Assembly (NCBI RefSeq): GCF_040802235.1
Contig: NC_133169.1
Location: 42,415,034 to 42,479,033 of the forward strand
Origin: Manis javanica
Taxonomy: Eukaryota; Chordata; Mammalia; Pholidota; Manidae
Reading direction: 5' to 3'
Length of the DNA stretch: 64,000 nt
Shown here: positions 49,206-61,690 of the stretch, one piece after another
Layout of the letters: each line of letters starts with the position of its first letter
How positions within the stretch are numbered: the stretch's first letter is position 1
Notes under the pieces: generated by a model
What the model was told of the DNA's origin: nothing
What the model saw: the letters and a program-made list of their open reading frames with translations, nothing else
Database searches by the model: none
Translations under genes and position numbers: made by a program

Positions 49206-49309
49206 CTTTGCATAAGGGTTGTGGCACCATTAAGATCTGGATGAGCAAGAGGGACGTAACGTCATGGTAAAGAATTGGAACCTCAGGCTGTTGTTCTTCA
49301 TTTCCCTGC
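49206..49309 (-). CDS. Host-gene coding exon 4 of those seen (unrecognised gene)
   Basis: Minus-strand exon of 104 bp. The upstream acceptor reads tttttcttttag, and the donor following the exon is G|gtatgt (plus-strand 49200-49205). Only one frame is open: 1 base, 34 codons, 1 base; the other two contain stops. The protein has an acidic/glutamine-rich start (QGNEEQQPEV) and then a hydrophobic stretch containing SLLLIQIL. The 1-base entry agrees exactly with the 2-base exit of the exon at 55700-55805. The exit leaves one base, so at least one more exon lies below this position. I do not recognise the gene. Confidence 0.75.
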
Positions 49310-50589
49310 CTAAAAGAAAAATGCATAACCACTTTAGATAGTATTGTACATATTGTCTAATTTCATTTTATATTTCAGATACATGCCTATGGAACTGAAA
49401 TGAAACTTTCATGAGCAACTGAAAACTCTCAAAAGAAAAAGTTAGGGGCTGCATTTTTTGCCTCAAAATATAATCTTTTGGACCCATTTATTTCTTCGAT
49501 TCTCCCTAAAATAAAAAACTACATAGAAAATTTATTAGGTCTTACTAAAGTAAATAACTGGAATATTTTACCTTGACTTGAGTCTTTCTGATCTCTTATA
49601 TTACAGAAATCAAATGAAGCATTAAATGGAACTTAAAATTATTTCACCACAGATGGGGTGGCACATAAGATGCTTGCTATCATAAACTTCACACTAAGGA
49701 GTCAATTTCACATTATACGAAAAGAACAAGTACAATTCACAAAGAAGTTACACTGAAAAGTCTTGGTTTATATGTCATTTAAAAGATGTCTCAACTTTAT
49801 AATTAACATAAAGTTCAAATAAAATCTTTAACATTTATCTTCAAAGTTTCACAAAAGATAATAATAACCAAAGCAGAACTTAAAATACATTATAAAAGAC
49901 AAAGGATTAAACCTGAGGAGAGTCGTACTATGGAAAACATGGGATATAATGTAATGCAGCATATTTTGTTGTCAAATTTTTTTAACTTCTTTAGAAGGTT
50001 AAAGTTTTTGATCATAGGTTTAATTTTTAATGTCAGAGAACAAAAATAAATCTTAAGCTTCCAGAATCAGCTAAATTCTAAAGCTACACTTCTGACTAGA
50101 CTTAGGATGAACAAAAATTGCTCTTTTTATTAGGCCCATCATTCAACAAATACTTACAAATTACTTACTATATGTCAGGCACTGAATACACTGGTGGATA
50201 AACTAAAACCTGGTGCTATGAAGTTCACAGGAAGGAAGCCAGAGGAAGGAAGACAGCTCTCTGAATATCTCTATTCTCTACAAATATCCCATTAATTTAC
50301 TTGTCTTCCTCTCTGAAGCCAACCTTCCATTAATGCTAATGGATCCTACTCTTTCTTGCCTTTCGAGTCTCTCTAGCATCTCTTCCTTACAAGCCCAAAA
50401 GTTCTTTTTTAAAAAAGAATCTGAATGGAGGGGCACCACTTCTTCACCTATTATTCAAACCCCCACAGAAATGGTTTTCCACATGGTCAACAATGATACT
50501 ATAATTAAAAATTTAGTGAACATTTTTCAATCCTTATCTTTCTGACCCTCAACTTTGGATATAGCTGAACACTCTTGTCTGGAAAATTT
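49310..50589. other. Intron-like AT-rich DNA
   Basis: No exon or gene visible. The text near 50130-50240 ('caaatacttacaaattac', 'gtcaggcactgaatacact') looks like an old MIR/L2-type relic but is too short to name. Confidence 0.35.
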
Positions 50590-51100
50590 TCTTGGCTTTG
50601 TGCAACACTCTCCCAGCTTCCCTTCTACCTTTCTGTTTACTCCATTTAATCTTCTTGCTAGGTTCTTCGCCTCTGACCAGTAGAAATAGTGCTGTTCCCC
50701 AAGGCTCCAATTCTCACTCTATTTTAGTATGAAGGACTCTCCTTGAAAGATCCCGTAGCCCATGACTTCAATCACCAGCTGTATCCCAAGTCTGTATCTC
50801 TAGCCATGACTCTCTTGAACACTCTATCTGAATATCCACTTGCACATTTGACAGACAGCTTAACCTCAACATGCCTGAAACTGAACTCATCATCATTCCA
50901 CTTTATCCACACATGTAATCCCATCCTAGTCATAATCAATATGCTCTCCCTATTATAGTCTTAGTCTTGATGTGGCTTATTTATTATATATTTTAGTATT
51001 CAGCACATGCCTGAAATGTACTAAAAGTATAATGAAGAAACTTAGGACATCCCAAACCCATCTCCTTTCATTCACCCCATATTTAATTGGCAGTAAGTCC
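50590..51100 (-). repeat. L2-like relic
   Basis: Degenerate text of the type found in reverse-strand L2 ('cttgcacatttgacagaca', 'aacatgcctgaaactgaac'). Confidence 0.4.
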
Positions 51101-51281
51101 TAATGACTCTGCCATCCATATGGCTGTTTAAGTATTCTATCTCCCCTAATTTTATGTCCCTCCAATTCATCCTTTATACTGTTAGTACCCTGAAAAAAAA
51201 GACCCCATAGGAACTGTATCTTGTTTGCTATTATATCTTAGATGCCCAGATTAAAACAATTAATAAAAACTACCTGAATAA

Positions 51282-51340
51282 ACAAATAAATAAATAAATA
51301 ATGGATGGATGGATGGATGAATGATAGATGGATGGATGAA
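51282..51340. repeat. AAAT/GGAT microsatellite
   Basis: An (AAAT)n stretch flows directly into (GGAT)n with minor interruptions. Confidence 0.9.
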
Positions 51341-51399
51341 CAAAAGAACAAACAGGTGGCAAAAGAAACAAAAACTAGACTAGCTTAGCTACACTAGAG

Positions 51400-52309
51400 C
51401 ATAATGAGACTGACAAAGTAAACCAAGGGAAGACACATCATAGTAAATTACAACCTTACTGATATCAGGGCCCATAGGTCCTACACATTTTTGTATTTCA
51501 GTGGTTTTATCACAGTCCCTTTAATGAAATGAACTAACTGACTCAAAAGGAAATATGCAGAAAGGGTGAAACCAGACCCAAATAAAGGGGCATGAAGAGT
51601 AAGAGGAAGGTAAAATTGAAAAACCCTTGCTGTACTATGGATAAAAAAGAAAATGGTAATAATAAACAGGTCCTTTAAAAACTACTTAGAATAAAAATGA
51701 TTCTGGATTATTAAATCTTACATTATAAATTTAACAGCTGATTATGACTCATATTTATAAGGAACTGTATGGATCCATTTAAACCAGGCCAATCTCACAC
51801 TGACGCAAGGATCCACTTTACTGCACAAAAATCAAATAGGCTTGAGAACTTCTTGCATCATAACCTCAAGACCAACAAATTACAGAGCTTTCAGATACAG
51901 AAAAGCATTCCCAAACAAGTAAATTAAATATGATTTCTTAAAATGGGGATATTACAAGCAACTAAAAAGCTTTAAGGACTAACAATTCTAGATTTTCATT
52001 TATCTTATTATGTCAACAGATTTTTATAATAGAATCAATCTTTCTCAAAATTGAAGGTGGATTATTTGCTTTTTATTGTTATTGCAGTGTCCTTCCAATT
52101 TCATTTAAAATCATTCTAAATCCCCATATGCATGGAAACCTATACAAAAGTTATATCCTGTTATGATTATTCATACATTCCTTGTTAAAAATTTAGCAAC
52201 TTTTATATTAAATACAATTAAGAATGTATAATTAACAAGTGTTTCAAACTACAATGACACCAAAAAATGAAAGAATGGGAAAGGTTTGAGGAGACTGTCT
52301 AGTATAAAG
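51400..52309. other. Intron-like DNA, nothing recognised
   Basis: No exon, gene or named repeat that I can support. Confidence 0.35.
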
Positions 52310-53300
52310 GTAACTAATTTTCCCAGATTAATTTATGAGTTGAAAATATTTTCAATCAAAATCACAAATGTTTAGAAAATTGTTCTAAAGATCACCTGGA
52401 AAAATAAGTGAGAATAGCAAAGAAAAACTGGGAGATGAAGGAAAGAATGAGAGGAACCTAGCCCAACTAGAGGTATACTCTTATTTCCTCAGTAAGTAAA
52501 CAGCATGGTTTTGTTACAGAAATAGGCTTGTAGGTCAACAGAACAAAGAGAAAAATCTCTAATAAGGACTACAATATACACACACACTTAGTATATAAAA
52601 AAGTAGGATATAAAATTGCTAAAAAATAAATTTTAAATCTTCACCCATTAGTGCTGATGAAAATTAACTTCAAGTAGATTATGCATTAAAAAAAATCATC
52701 CCATAAGAAAATTCTACAAAAAATATATAGGTAGATATTGCAAGTCCTAAGATGGGAAACATTATAAAACTGGTTCTTGAAGGTAAACATCATTATCTTG
52801 GAAGGGATAGATAGGCATTTTAAGTGTCAAAATAATCAGGAAAATCAAGAAATACAAGGTCTGATTGGTTTGGATTCATGAAAATTTAAAACTTTAATAT
52901 GTCAAGAAAAGTAACTATAAAATTAAAAAGCAAAACATATTTTTGAAAAAATATCTCAACACCTATGATAGTTTAATATTTTTAAGGTACAATGAATCAT
53001 TCAAATAATTTTTTAAAATAAAATGCCAACAGAAAAATGGATAGATTTTCTGAATAGATCATTCACAGAGTATATACAAATAGCTAATAAATATGAAATA
53101 TTTGCATAAAGTTAACTTCACCAGAAATTAAATAAATTTATTTTGGGATCCCATTTTACTTACCAAATTAGCCTCTAAAAATGTTTTTTCAGGTGGTAAT
53201 ATGCAGATTGACAAATGGAGACATTCCTACACTGCCTGTGAAAATTTATGTATACCATATTTCTGGAAAGTATTGTAGCACTATGTAACACAGTACTCGA
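52310..53300 (+). repeat. Ancient L1 ORF2 fragment
   Basis: Order of ORF2 blocks is preserved: 'gattaatttatgagttgaaa' near 52320, 'gcatggttttgttacagaa' near 52500, 'cagaaaaatggatagat' near 53030 and 'ctacactgcctgtgaaaat' near 53230, with many indels. Confidence 0.6.
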
Positions 53301-54555
53301 CACTCAGTGAATATTTATCAAATTAATGACTAAAAATATAAAATATTTATATGCTTTCATGTTATTCTGTAAGTTCCGGGGTCACATCTGAATGTTAAGA
53401 ACGGCTTAACACATCATCTGATATTATGCTGGAAAAGGAGAAACAATTTAAGTCAATAAATAAGTACATCATTTAAAGAAATTTTAATGATATAAGAATT
53501 TAATTGATATGTGTGAATTTTAAAAAGCAGATTCTAAAACATATAGTATGATTCAAATAGTATTTTAAAATCTATAATTTTCACACAGAAAAAAAGGGAC
53601 TGGACAGAAATTTCTGAAAATCTTAACAGTATTAGAGGAATTCTGGAAAATATAGTTGATTGTTTTCTCTCATATTTGCTCTCACTTTTATGGTTGATTA
53701 GTTTATTAAATTATAATAAATTATATGTAACATGTAGGTTATAATATTTTAGAGTATTTCACTTTTTTCTTCAATATTTTTGTATATTCTGAACACTATA
53801 CAATAAATACAATTTTTATTATCAGAAAAAAATTTACAAAAACAGTAACCTAGAGCTTACTGGCTTCTAAGATAAAAACAACCATTCTGAAAACACAGAA
53901 ATGGATCTTTCCTGGCACATGGTAGGAACATAATTGGAATGAATGAATGAATGGATATACCCCACTGCAAAGATTTTGACTGTGGGATTTAGTACTATCA
54001 TTGTGATACTATCCTTTAAAATGCTTAATATTTTAAAATATGAAATTGTTTCTATCTCTTAAATCTTTTATGTAATCTTAAAATCTAGACTAAAAACTGT
54101 AAACTAGTAAACTAGTAAACTCTATGGATGATAAGAGGAAAAGGACAGATTAGAGTTAATAGGCCTAATTTTACCATTACATTTTAAAAGAAAGTGATTA
54201 TCAACAGTTAAATTATAAGGAAATAACTTTCTTGAGGATTACTGGAAAAACTATATATGAGAAACTTGTATTACCAGACATAGAATTTTATGTTGGAAAA
54301 GTATTAAGTGAGAAAATTGAAAAAGATAGTTCAATTTTTTAAAAATCTAGGATTCAGATATGAAACACAGATGACATATTCAATAAATTATATTACAAGT
54401 TAGAGAACTAATGAACCATAAAATGAGAACAAATGGGGAGTGGGGAGGTTATGCACAAAAATCAACCGAACTTTCTTGAAATTCCTGATTTCTTCGTTCT
54501 AGGAAAGGAAGCACCCAGTAATAATTAAGAACTTCGGTTCTGGAATGAGAAAGAT
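53301..54555. other. Intron-like DNA with old L1/L2 scraps
   Basis: A short L2-like end near 53290-53330 and a probable L1ME 3' piece near 53500-53650 are suggestive only. No exon is seen. Confidence 0.35.
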
Positions 54556-54720
54556 TTAATTAAATTTACCATTGATATACAATCTTTTGAAGGTCTTACA
54601 TGAACAACATTGTGGTGTCAATATTCACCCATATTATCAAGTCCTCACTCCCCCATTGCAGTCACTATCAGCATAGGAAGATGCTATAGAGTCATTACTT
54701 GTCCTCTCCGTGCTTATACA
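54556..54720 (-). repeat. Short L1 3' UTR insertion
   Basis: The plus strand reads as the reverse complement of a young L1 3' UTR ('cattgatatacaatctttt', 'tgaacaacattgtggtgtc', 'cattgcagtcactatcagc'), the same family as the ends near 61803 and 63402. It is strongly 5'-truncated and splits an apparent MIR start at 54525-54555. Confidence 0.75.
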
Positions 54721-54899
54721 AATTTATTTTTTCATCCTCCCTTGATTATACAAGTAGTGGCATAAAGTACACATTTTCGGCTCCCAGATTTTTCTCTTAA
54801 CATTGCATTGGTGTTGATCTTTCCATATCAATATACAAAGTACTTTCTCACCTTTCTTTTCTTTTAGTTCTGTTTTAATTTACTATTGTAGAAAAGGCA

Positions 54900-55165
54900 A
54901 AGTAGTAGGACATTTGATAGCTGGCTATATGGAAGAAAACTAAATTGGATCCACTCCTTATATGACACATTATGATAAATTCCAAATGATTAGAGATCTA
55001 AATGTAAAAACTGAAGCCACGGAAATATTAAAATATGTCTGATACGGGTTTAAGATCCAAAATATATAAAGAACTAATATAACTCCCTATTTGGGAGGAG
55101 GATCCAAATAGGGATATTCATATTTCAAAAGAAGACATATAGATGACTAACAGGGCATCAACTTA
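54900..55165 (+). repeat. Old L1 ORF2 fragment
   Basis: ORF2 C-terminal blocks ('gattagagatctaaatgta', 'aagatccaaaatatataaag') are recognisable. The fragment contains an 11-bp perfect inverted repeat (55084-55094 with 55104-55114). Confidence 0.6.
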
Positions 55166-55699
55166 TTTATTTGAAAATTCATAAATTGGGAATAATTAAG
55201 CCAGTATATTTCAGGGTAACCAAATAGCTGATACGGACAACTCTTCTTTATAAAAACATTTTAGCTAATAAATCACAAGGAAGCCTTTTTGTTGTTTATT
55301 TTGTTGCCCCTAATGAAATACTGCATTTAAGCAAGAATCATCAGGGCTTGCGAAACTCACTAGGTGAAAGGCTGGTGGGGAACTTTACAGTAGAGGGATT
55401 AGACCAAGGCCACCTGGACCCGCTGCTTGATTCTGACATAAAAAGAGAGCCAACTAGCCATTATGTGCCTCCATTTGAATGTTTTATCTGGATAAAAACC
55501 AATGGGATTCTTTAAAAGATTTTCTCACTTGATAGGAATTTTTAAGCATTTTTTACAAAAAGTATAATGGCTTTCAACTTTTTTAAATATTTCTGTGTTT
55601 ACAAGGAAAATACACACTTTTATGAAGAATTTCAATCTATTCTTACACTTATTTTTCAAAAACAGTTTTAATTTACCTAAATTTTTCAATAATACTTAC
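55166..55699. other. Intron-like DNA, nothing recognised
   Basis: No exon or named repeat visible. Confidence 0.35.
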
Positions 55700-55805
55700 T
55701 GTGAATTCATGTCTCCTAGTAACTGTGTAAGCTTTCTCCAGGGATTATATTCAGAATCAATACTATAGAGCCGCATGTGCAAGGCTAATACATGGAACAG
55801 CTGAT
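55700..55805 (-). CDS. Host-gene coding exon 3 of those seen (unrecognised gene)
   Basis: Minus-strand exon of 106 bp. The acceptor is cttcaatttatttag and the donor is A|gtaagtatt (plus-strand 55694-55699). The open frame consists of 2 bases, 34 codons and 2 bases; it has leucine-rich helical character, including QLFHVLALHMRLYS and NPWRKLTQLLGDM. Its 2-base entry fits the 1-base exit of 58056-58087, forming GAT (Asp), and its 2-base exit fits 49206-49309, forming CAG (Gln). Compatible phases at both junctions argue strongly for a real gene. The family is unknown to me. Confidence 0.8.
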
Positions 55806-57061
55806 CTAAATAAATTGAAGAAAAGGTAAAATGCACACAATTCCTACAGAAAAAAATTCAGATACAATTTCTAGCTAATTCATAGGGAAATGCTTCCTAT
55901 CTTTATAATTCATCAAGTTTAACTACAAATTACTTCGTGCTCTCTTTACAGTAAACTGAAATATAGATCCAAATAATTTCTACTAGAATCTGAACTGTCC
56001 TTATGTCCTGTGTCTTAACACAGGAATGTTTTTCTCATCTCCTGTCAAAGACCTACTTTTCCTTGGCTTTATGGTTCAGCTTTGACAACTTGCAAAAACT
56101 CTTACTATCATGGTCACCTCATAACCAAAATTACTATTACTTTCAATGCCCTACCCTAAGTAATATGGATAGTAACATCTATATAAATCACTGTTAGGTG
56201 AATTTCTCTGTTTACCTGATATTTTCTCTTAAATCCTCTTTAGACTGAATTGTGATTTCATCATCTTTTGAATCAACATAAAGAAAAAAATAATTGAAAT
56301 AAAAGTATTTAGGAGGACTTACTCTGGCTATTTATTTATTTCTTCTATCTAAACCATAATAATCTACCTGTCTTAACTTTCAACACAATTCTGCTCACAC
56401 CATTTAGAAGAAAAAATTTTATTAAAAATATTTTAATTATTCAGAAACAAAATCCTGAATTTTGCTTTCATATCACATCTTTTTTTTGGTATAAATGACA
56501 GGGTGAATTAAATTATTTTAACACAAATACTCAAAATATTTCTAAATCAAAAGACATTTTCTATAAAGTCAGATAACAAACAGTTCTTCACATATGACTG
56601 AAATTAATTCTTAAAATCAGGAGGAAAAGAATTAGCCAAATGGCACAAGCATATTGTCCTTTATTCTCTAAATTACAATAATCAAAACTAAACAAGGTTT
56701 TGTTTCTCTAAGCAATTAACTTAGAAATCAACTATATTTTAGATTAACTTAAGATCCATCAGTATTCGTCTGTGTTGGTGGTATATGGTAGTGGTGATGG
56801 TAGCACAGTTGTTATTTTGGCAAGCTATTGTAAGACATATGAGAGCTCTAAGATGAACAAAATAAATGTTCTTCTATTCTGTGGGGCACGGGAGAGGACA
56901 TAGGAGGTGGGTGGGAGAGCTGAATCTTAACACTCCACACACAAATTTAAGTTTCAATCTGATCTCTCTATAACAAATATAAAAATCCAAATACTTCACC
57001 CTGCTTCACCTCTGTCTCTAAATCAGTGTATAGTTTAGAGTCATCTTTTAAAATTTCTTTA
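55806..57061. other. Intron-like DNA
   Basis: No accepted exon. A 49-bp exon-like segment at 56216-56264 was considered and rejected on phase. Confidence 0.4.
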
Positions 57062-57200
57062 TCCCATTAACAGCTAACAGTAGCTCAGCATCTATTATGT
57101 GCCAAGCACTATTTAATAATCACTTTACACAGATTATCTCAATTAATTTTCACACAAATTCTACCAGGTTAAGTAATAGTGTTATATCCTGCTTTGAGAC
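57062..57200 (+). repeat. MIR-type relic
   Basis: 'ctattatgtgccaagcact' and 'attatctcaattaattttc' follow the order of the MIR 3' half. Confidence 0.5.
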
Positions 57201-57699
57201 AAATCTCCCAAATTTCTAGTTTTTCCAGTAACCTGGTTCCATTGGTTCCACTGATTACACTGAGAACAAGAGTCATTTTTAGTAGAGAAATAATACAATG
57301 AAAGATATATTGGTCATTTTTATTTTATTTCAATTCAGTTACACATAATAGACTGCTTTGATCAAGCATATACTATTTAAAGTATCTTAAAACCTAAAAG
57401 TATTTTAAAATCCCTAAATTCCTTTTGCAGAAAAATATTAACTCAAGTTGCAAGATGGGGAGCTTTGCAATTTGTTTATATAAGTGTTAACAAAATCAAA
57501 GAGCTTTTAAAAATATCTCCTTTCGAGATCAATTACCTTAAAGTACCCAGTTAAATCAAAAGCATAGAAGTTGCAGTTTTATTAAGCTGTTTCACACTAA
57601 AAATCACAGCCAGCATACAAATAATGTTGCAATCTGCCTATTTTCCTAGCCCCCACCATAATTAAAGAAACATAAATTTTAGAAGGAAACTTTATACCT

Positions 57700-57850
57700 T
57701 TTTACATTCCATCATCCTGCAGGTGAGAAATAGGCTAATAGAAAGGAAGTACCTTGCCAAGTTATCATAGTATTTATAGGAAAAGCTTAAAAATGGAATT
57801 CAAGATTGGCTACTTCCTAGTTCTTTCTACCACTCCCAGTCCAGCTCTCC
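57700..57850 (-). repeat. MIR relic, minus strand
   Basis: The text from 'ctgcaggtgagaaatagg' to 'gaattcaagattggctac' resembles a MIR in reverse orientation ('cttgccaagttatcatagt' is the 'cttgcccaaggtcacaca' block). Assigned with limited confidence. Confidence 0.5.
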
Positions 57851-57895
57851 TTGGAGTTTTCATAATTAATAAAATAGTACAAAATTCCTTTTTTA

Positions 57896-57897
<2 letters not shown>

Positions 57898-57930
<33 letters not shown>
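57898..57930. repeat. (CA)n microsatellite
   Basis: About 16 CA units. Confidence 0.95.
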
Positions 57931-57931
<1 letters not shown>

Positions 57932-58055
57932 TCCTATTCCTATGAAAACCCGGAGGCATCTTCTAAAGCTATTCAAACAATATATGATAAAAGTCTTTGG
58001 TATTGGCTTTAACTAGAACTGAAGAATAACAACATATCTAACAAGTTATATTTAC

Positions 58056-58087
58056 CTTCCAAAAACACTCCTAGAAATTGCAGATAA
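58056..58087 (-). CDS. Host-gene coding micro-exon 2 of those seen (unrecognised gene)
   Basis: A 32-bp minus-strand exon. The acceptor has a good pyrimidine tract (ttctgtttcctactgaag) and the donor is GGAAG|gtaaat (plus-strand 58050-58055). The frame carries 1 base, 10 codons (YLQFLGVFLE) and 1 base. Its entry complements the 2-base exit of 61635-61690 and its exit complements the 2-base entry of 55700-55805. Small size lowers confidence, but the double phase match and the hydrophobic-helix continuity support it. Confidence 0.6.
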
Positions 58088-58554
58088 CTTCAGTAGGAAA
58101 CAGAATTGGCCAAGTAACAATCAATACCTCTTACTAAGTTTATACAATGCACTGTTTTCAAAATTTTGCCTGAGACCTATTAGTAAGACTAAACTCTAAT
58201 ATTCAGTTAGCTGAAAAAATATCTCTAATACTAAACAAATAATGACAGTAGTACACACAGGATAAGTAAAACCCTAAGATCATAATCAAAAAGTTAAAAA
58301 CTAAAAAATAATGAGAAGATGTATTAAACATCAAATATGTGCATGGTATTAAAAAGCTGAAAATAATGATACCAAAAAAGCATATTATTAAAATTTGAAC
58401 AATAGTAAAAGGAAAGGATAACTTCTTCTCTGGAAGGACACATTTTAAAGCTCTGAAGTTAGATCTATATTTATAAAAGAGTTTGGAAATAAGAAACATT
58501 ATTAAATTAACTTATGGGTGTGTTGTGCTTTCAACACACGTATAGGAGGCACCA

Positions 58555-58700
58555 CTGTCTAGCAGGAGCCAGCAAGTCCTGGATTTGAATCCAAGCTCTG
58601 TACTGGCCTTATGTGTCCTAGGGAAAATCACCTTAGTCTTACTATCTGTCCCATGGGGATAATATCACCTTTCTGCCCTGTTACATATGAAAGCGATTAC
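58555..58700 (+). repeat. MIR SINE
   Basis: 'gtcctggatttgaatccaag', then 'ctctgtactggccttatgtg', then 'atctgtcccatggggataat' is the MIR core order. Confidence 0.8.
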
Positions 58701-58849
58701 CATAATAGCATACATTTGCAGTGTATAGACAGGTATGCTTACATACATGTATATACATATGGTTTCTAAGATTAAATTCCAAGTAGTAAATTTAATACTT
58801 ATAAACTTGAGATATTACAACTAAAATTAGAGGTTATAACTACAGTAGA

Positions 58850-60062
58850 AACATCAGGTATCCACATAAAACTACCACTCCACAGAAAATATTAACATGC
58901 ATTTTTAACTCTTTCTCACACCTCCCCGGAACTATTGGTACCACTCTTCCCTGGATCTCCCCCATTTCCTTCTCAGTTACTTCTACACACTCTTCTTCCT
59001 CTACTGAACCCGAAAAGGTGGCATTCTCTGTAAGAAAGGATAAGGAAGTTCTTCCTAGTCCCCCCTCCCTCTTACTCTACACACACTACTTCACGTTAAG
59101 TTCAACTTCTACTTCTACCTATAAGTCTACAATTCACAAATTTCTCTAGCAATTCAGATGTTCGATAGGTACCATAAAATGAATATACCCAAAACTAGAC
59201 TGATTAAATAGCTCAACCTAGCTCCAATGTTCTTTTCCTTTCATAGTCCCTACACAAGCTAATGACATCACTGCCATGCAAACATCCAAGGAAAACGTGG
59301 GAGCCGTCTTCCGTGCCCTTATCCTCCATAGCCAACTGGTCACCAGTCCTACTGGTCCTGCATCCTATGATCCATCCTCTGCTCCACTCCACTGTGACCA
59401 TCACTTCTCAGATGGATTACTCAGCTGAGTGCTCACTTAGCTTTACATCTTAAGTTGTACCACTGTTAAAATTTACTTAAGGTAAAATTAACTGGGTTGC
59501 ATTTCCAGACCACTCAGGATTTTAGCCCTATCAATACAGTTATCACAGGTTAAATAATTGTTAGTGAAAAAAATCTCAAGTAGCCAAATAACTTTCTGAA
59601 TTACCATGAGGAAAAAAAAATCTCAGTTTCTCTGTAACTGAATAATGAAAGTGAGGAAATGGTTCTGATCCATTTATCCAAAAGGTGAATATAACAGGTA
59701 TGGGTATCCTCTCTGAGCAGGGTCAGCTTCCCCTGGTTTCTCTACACGCCCATGAGAAATCAGCCGCGGAAAAATGGGAGAGAGCTCCTCAGCTGAGGTC
59801 TGGGAACAACTCTAAGGAGGAAAGATCGGCAGCTCTCCTCTTGGTTCCCAAGAAATAGGAGGCTCATGCCACTGGGTAGCAGGAACTTTCCCCATGCCAC
59901 TCCTCCCCACTCCAGGCAGGGCAGGGCAGGGCGGGGAATGAAGTGGCAGTCGTGGTAGGAATTTTGAAGGGTTAAAAATTCTGTAATAATAGTAATAATA
60001 ATAAAGTAATATATATAAAATACTTTAATTCATATGATATATAGCATTAGATAATACCATTT
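58850..60062. other. Intron-like DNA, partly GC-richer
   Basis: No exon accepted. 59210-59450 has L2-like text in reverse, and 59700-59960 is GC-richer with a short (GGGCA) run near 59925. Confidence 0.35.
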
Positions 60063-60144
60063 GGACCTTTCATTAAACATGGTATGTGAGATAATCATCA
60101 CAGGACCTTTCATTAAACATGGTATGTGAGATAATCATCACAGG
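60063..60144. repeat. Perfect 40-bp tandem duplication
   Basis: Two identical 40-bp units, 60063-60102 and 60103-60142, plus two bases of a third; no mismatch seen. Confidence 0.95.
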
Positions 60145-60675
60145 TATTATCATCCCCATTTCCACAATAAGGTAAAATGTTAGGGGTGGGGAGGGGCACA
60201 ATTCTGCTTCCAAATATAGGTAGCCCCAGGAAGTGTAAAGAAACAGGCCGGTTCTTAGGATTCCTAATTTACTTCTTACCAAAGAGGGCACACTTCATGA
60301 ATCTAGGTCTAATTGGAGCACCTCATTTAAAACTGAGGGACACAGAATAGAGTTCTACTCACACTGAAGAAAAAAGGAGCTGGATGCCTTGTGCCTATGC
60401 TCTGACAGCAGAAATTATTATATGTGGTACTTAGGTCCTGGAATATGGAAGTCATGAATGATGAATGCAGGGAGTCCTGGCTTCCTGGGCCACAAAGCAA
60501 AGGACTTTCAGAAAGACTAAAGAATTATAAAAGCCACAACTTTGATCGCAAATATTAAAGCTAAAAGTTCCCTGAAATTAACCAAACAGATGAGTTATAT
60601 CAGTCTTTGGAAATAAATCCCATTCTGTCCTTTCTAACATCATCTCTTAACAGATTGAAAGACTGTTGAAATCTT

Positions 60676-60755
60676 AAAAAAAAAAAAAAAAAGAGTTAAA
60701 AATTAACTTTCATCTTACTTCTGGTCTCATCACCACCACCACCACCACCACCACC
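60676..60755. repeat. A-run and (CAC)n microsatellite
   Basis: A18 at 60676-60693, then (CAC)n at 60731-60755. Confidence 0.9.
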
Positions 60756-61634
60756 TTCACTAATTTGATAATGGAAGTGTTGAAATAGCAGAAATAGTAA
60801 TGGTCGAGATTACAATCTATGAAGACTTAAATATACACTGTAAAATTGAGGTCTTATATAACGATCTTCTGGGTTGAGGACCATGAGGAAACAGAATGGA
60901 TGAGGTAAAAAAGCTCGCACCTAAACCATGTCTACCATAAATAATGGTTTCAGGAGGAAAACTCCACATTTTTCTATTAATTTATGCACACTGACATAAA
61001 ATTTGAGGGACAAACTCTCCACTAGTTATGGGATAACAAAAAGAACAGAAGTTGTGATTAAACATATTTGCAGAATTCATAATTTTTAAACCTGAAAATA
61101 AAAACTTAGTAAACCATATATACCAGAAATTTACCAGTGTTCAAGGATAAGGTCAGACTAAATAAGAGCAGTTTTGGGATTTTACTCAACAAGACCTTTA
61201 TACAGCCTTACTGCAGGGTGAAATTAACATCCAAATAATCTTAAATACTCGGAACTCACAAAAAAGTCACTCTTTGAGCAAGTAAAGCTACTTTAACTTC
61301 CTGCACACATTTAAGATGGATTGTGTTCCATGAAAAACAAATACAGGGGTCAGTTTTTCATATTTGCATCATTTCTTGATAAGATTGTAAATTATATCAC
61401 AAATAAGTTAGAACTCCTCAAATGAAAATGTCAGAGAGAGGGTTTGCTTACTCTCTCTTAACTTAAGTTTCATTTTTAAACCTCTGCATAAAATCATGAA
61501 ATCCATTTGTGATACAAATTGATACTTCTTAAAACTACAGTAATAAGCAGAAAGTCTCACCCAACCATGTGCAAAGATGTTTTTTTATCTAAAGATAACG
61601 TTTTAAAACTTATCCTTTAATGTTAATAATTTAC
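60756..61634. other. Intron-like AT-rich DNA
   Basis: No exon or named repeat that I can support. Confidence 0.35.
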
Positions 61635-61690
61635 CAAATGACATCTTTCCTCCAGCCACTGGTTTCAACAATTACTTCATGAGAAATACA
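61635..61690 (-). CDS. Host-gene coding exon 1 of those seen (unrecognised gene)
   Basis: Minus-strand exon of 56 bp. The acceptor cttttttgctataacattcttag has a clear pyrimidine tract; the donor is TTTG|gtaaat (plus-strand 61629-61634). Only frame 0 is open: 18 codons, including HEVIVETSGWRKDV, and two bases carried over. Two other frames have stops. The exit complements the micro-exon at 58056-58087. Its 5' end enters in phase 0, so further exons lie upstream, beyond the L1 elements on the right or outside the window. Confidence 0.7.

Noticed and set aside
56216-56264. Minus-strand exon-like segment with open frame
   Set aside because: It has a donor and a pyrimidine-rich approach, but including it would break the reading frame into 55700-55805, whereas skipping it keeps the frame.
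56320-56370. 26-bp micro-exon on the minus strand before 'gtaagtcc'
   Set aside because: All three frames contain stops.
60250-60360. Donor-like 'CTTTG|gtaagaag' on the minus strand
   Set aside because: Every plausible acceptor upstream gives stops in all frames.
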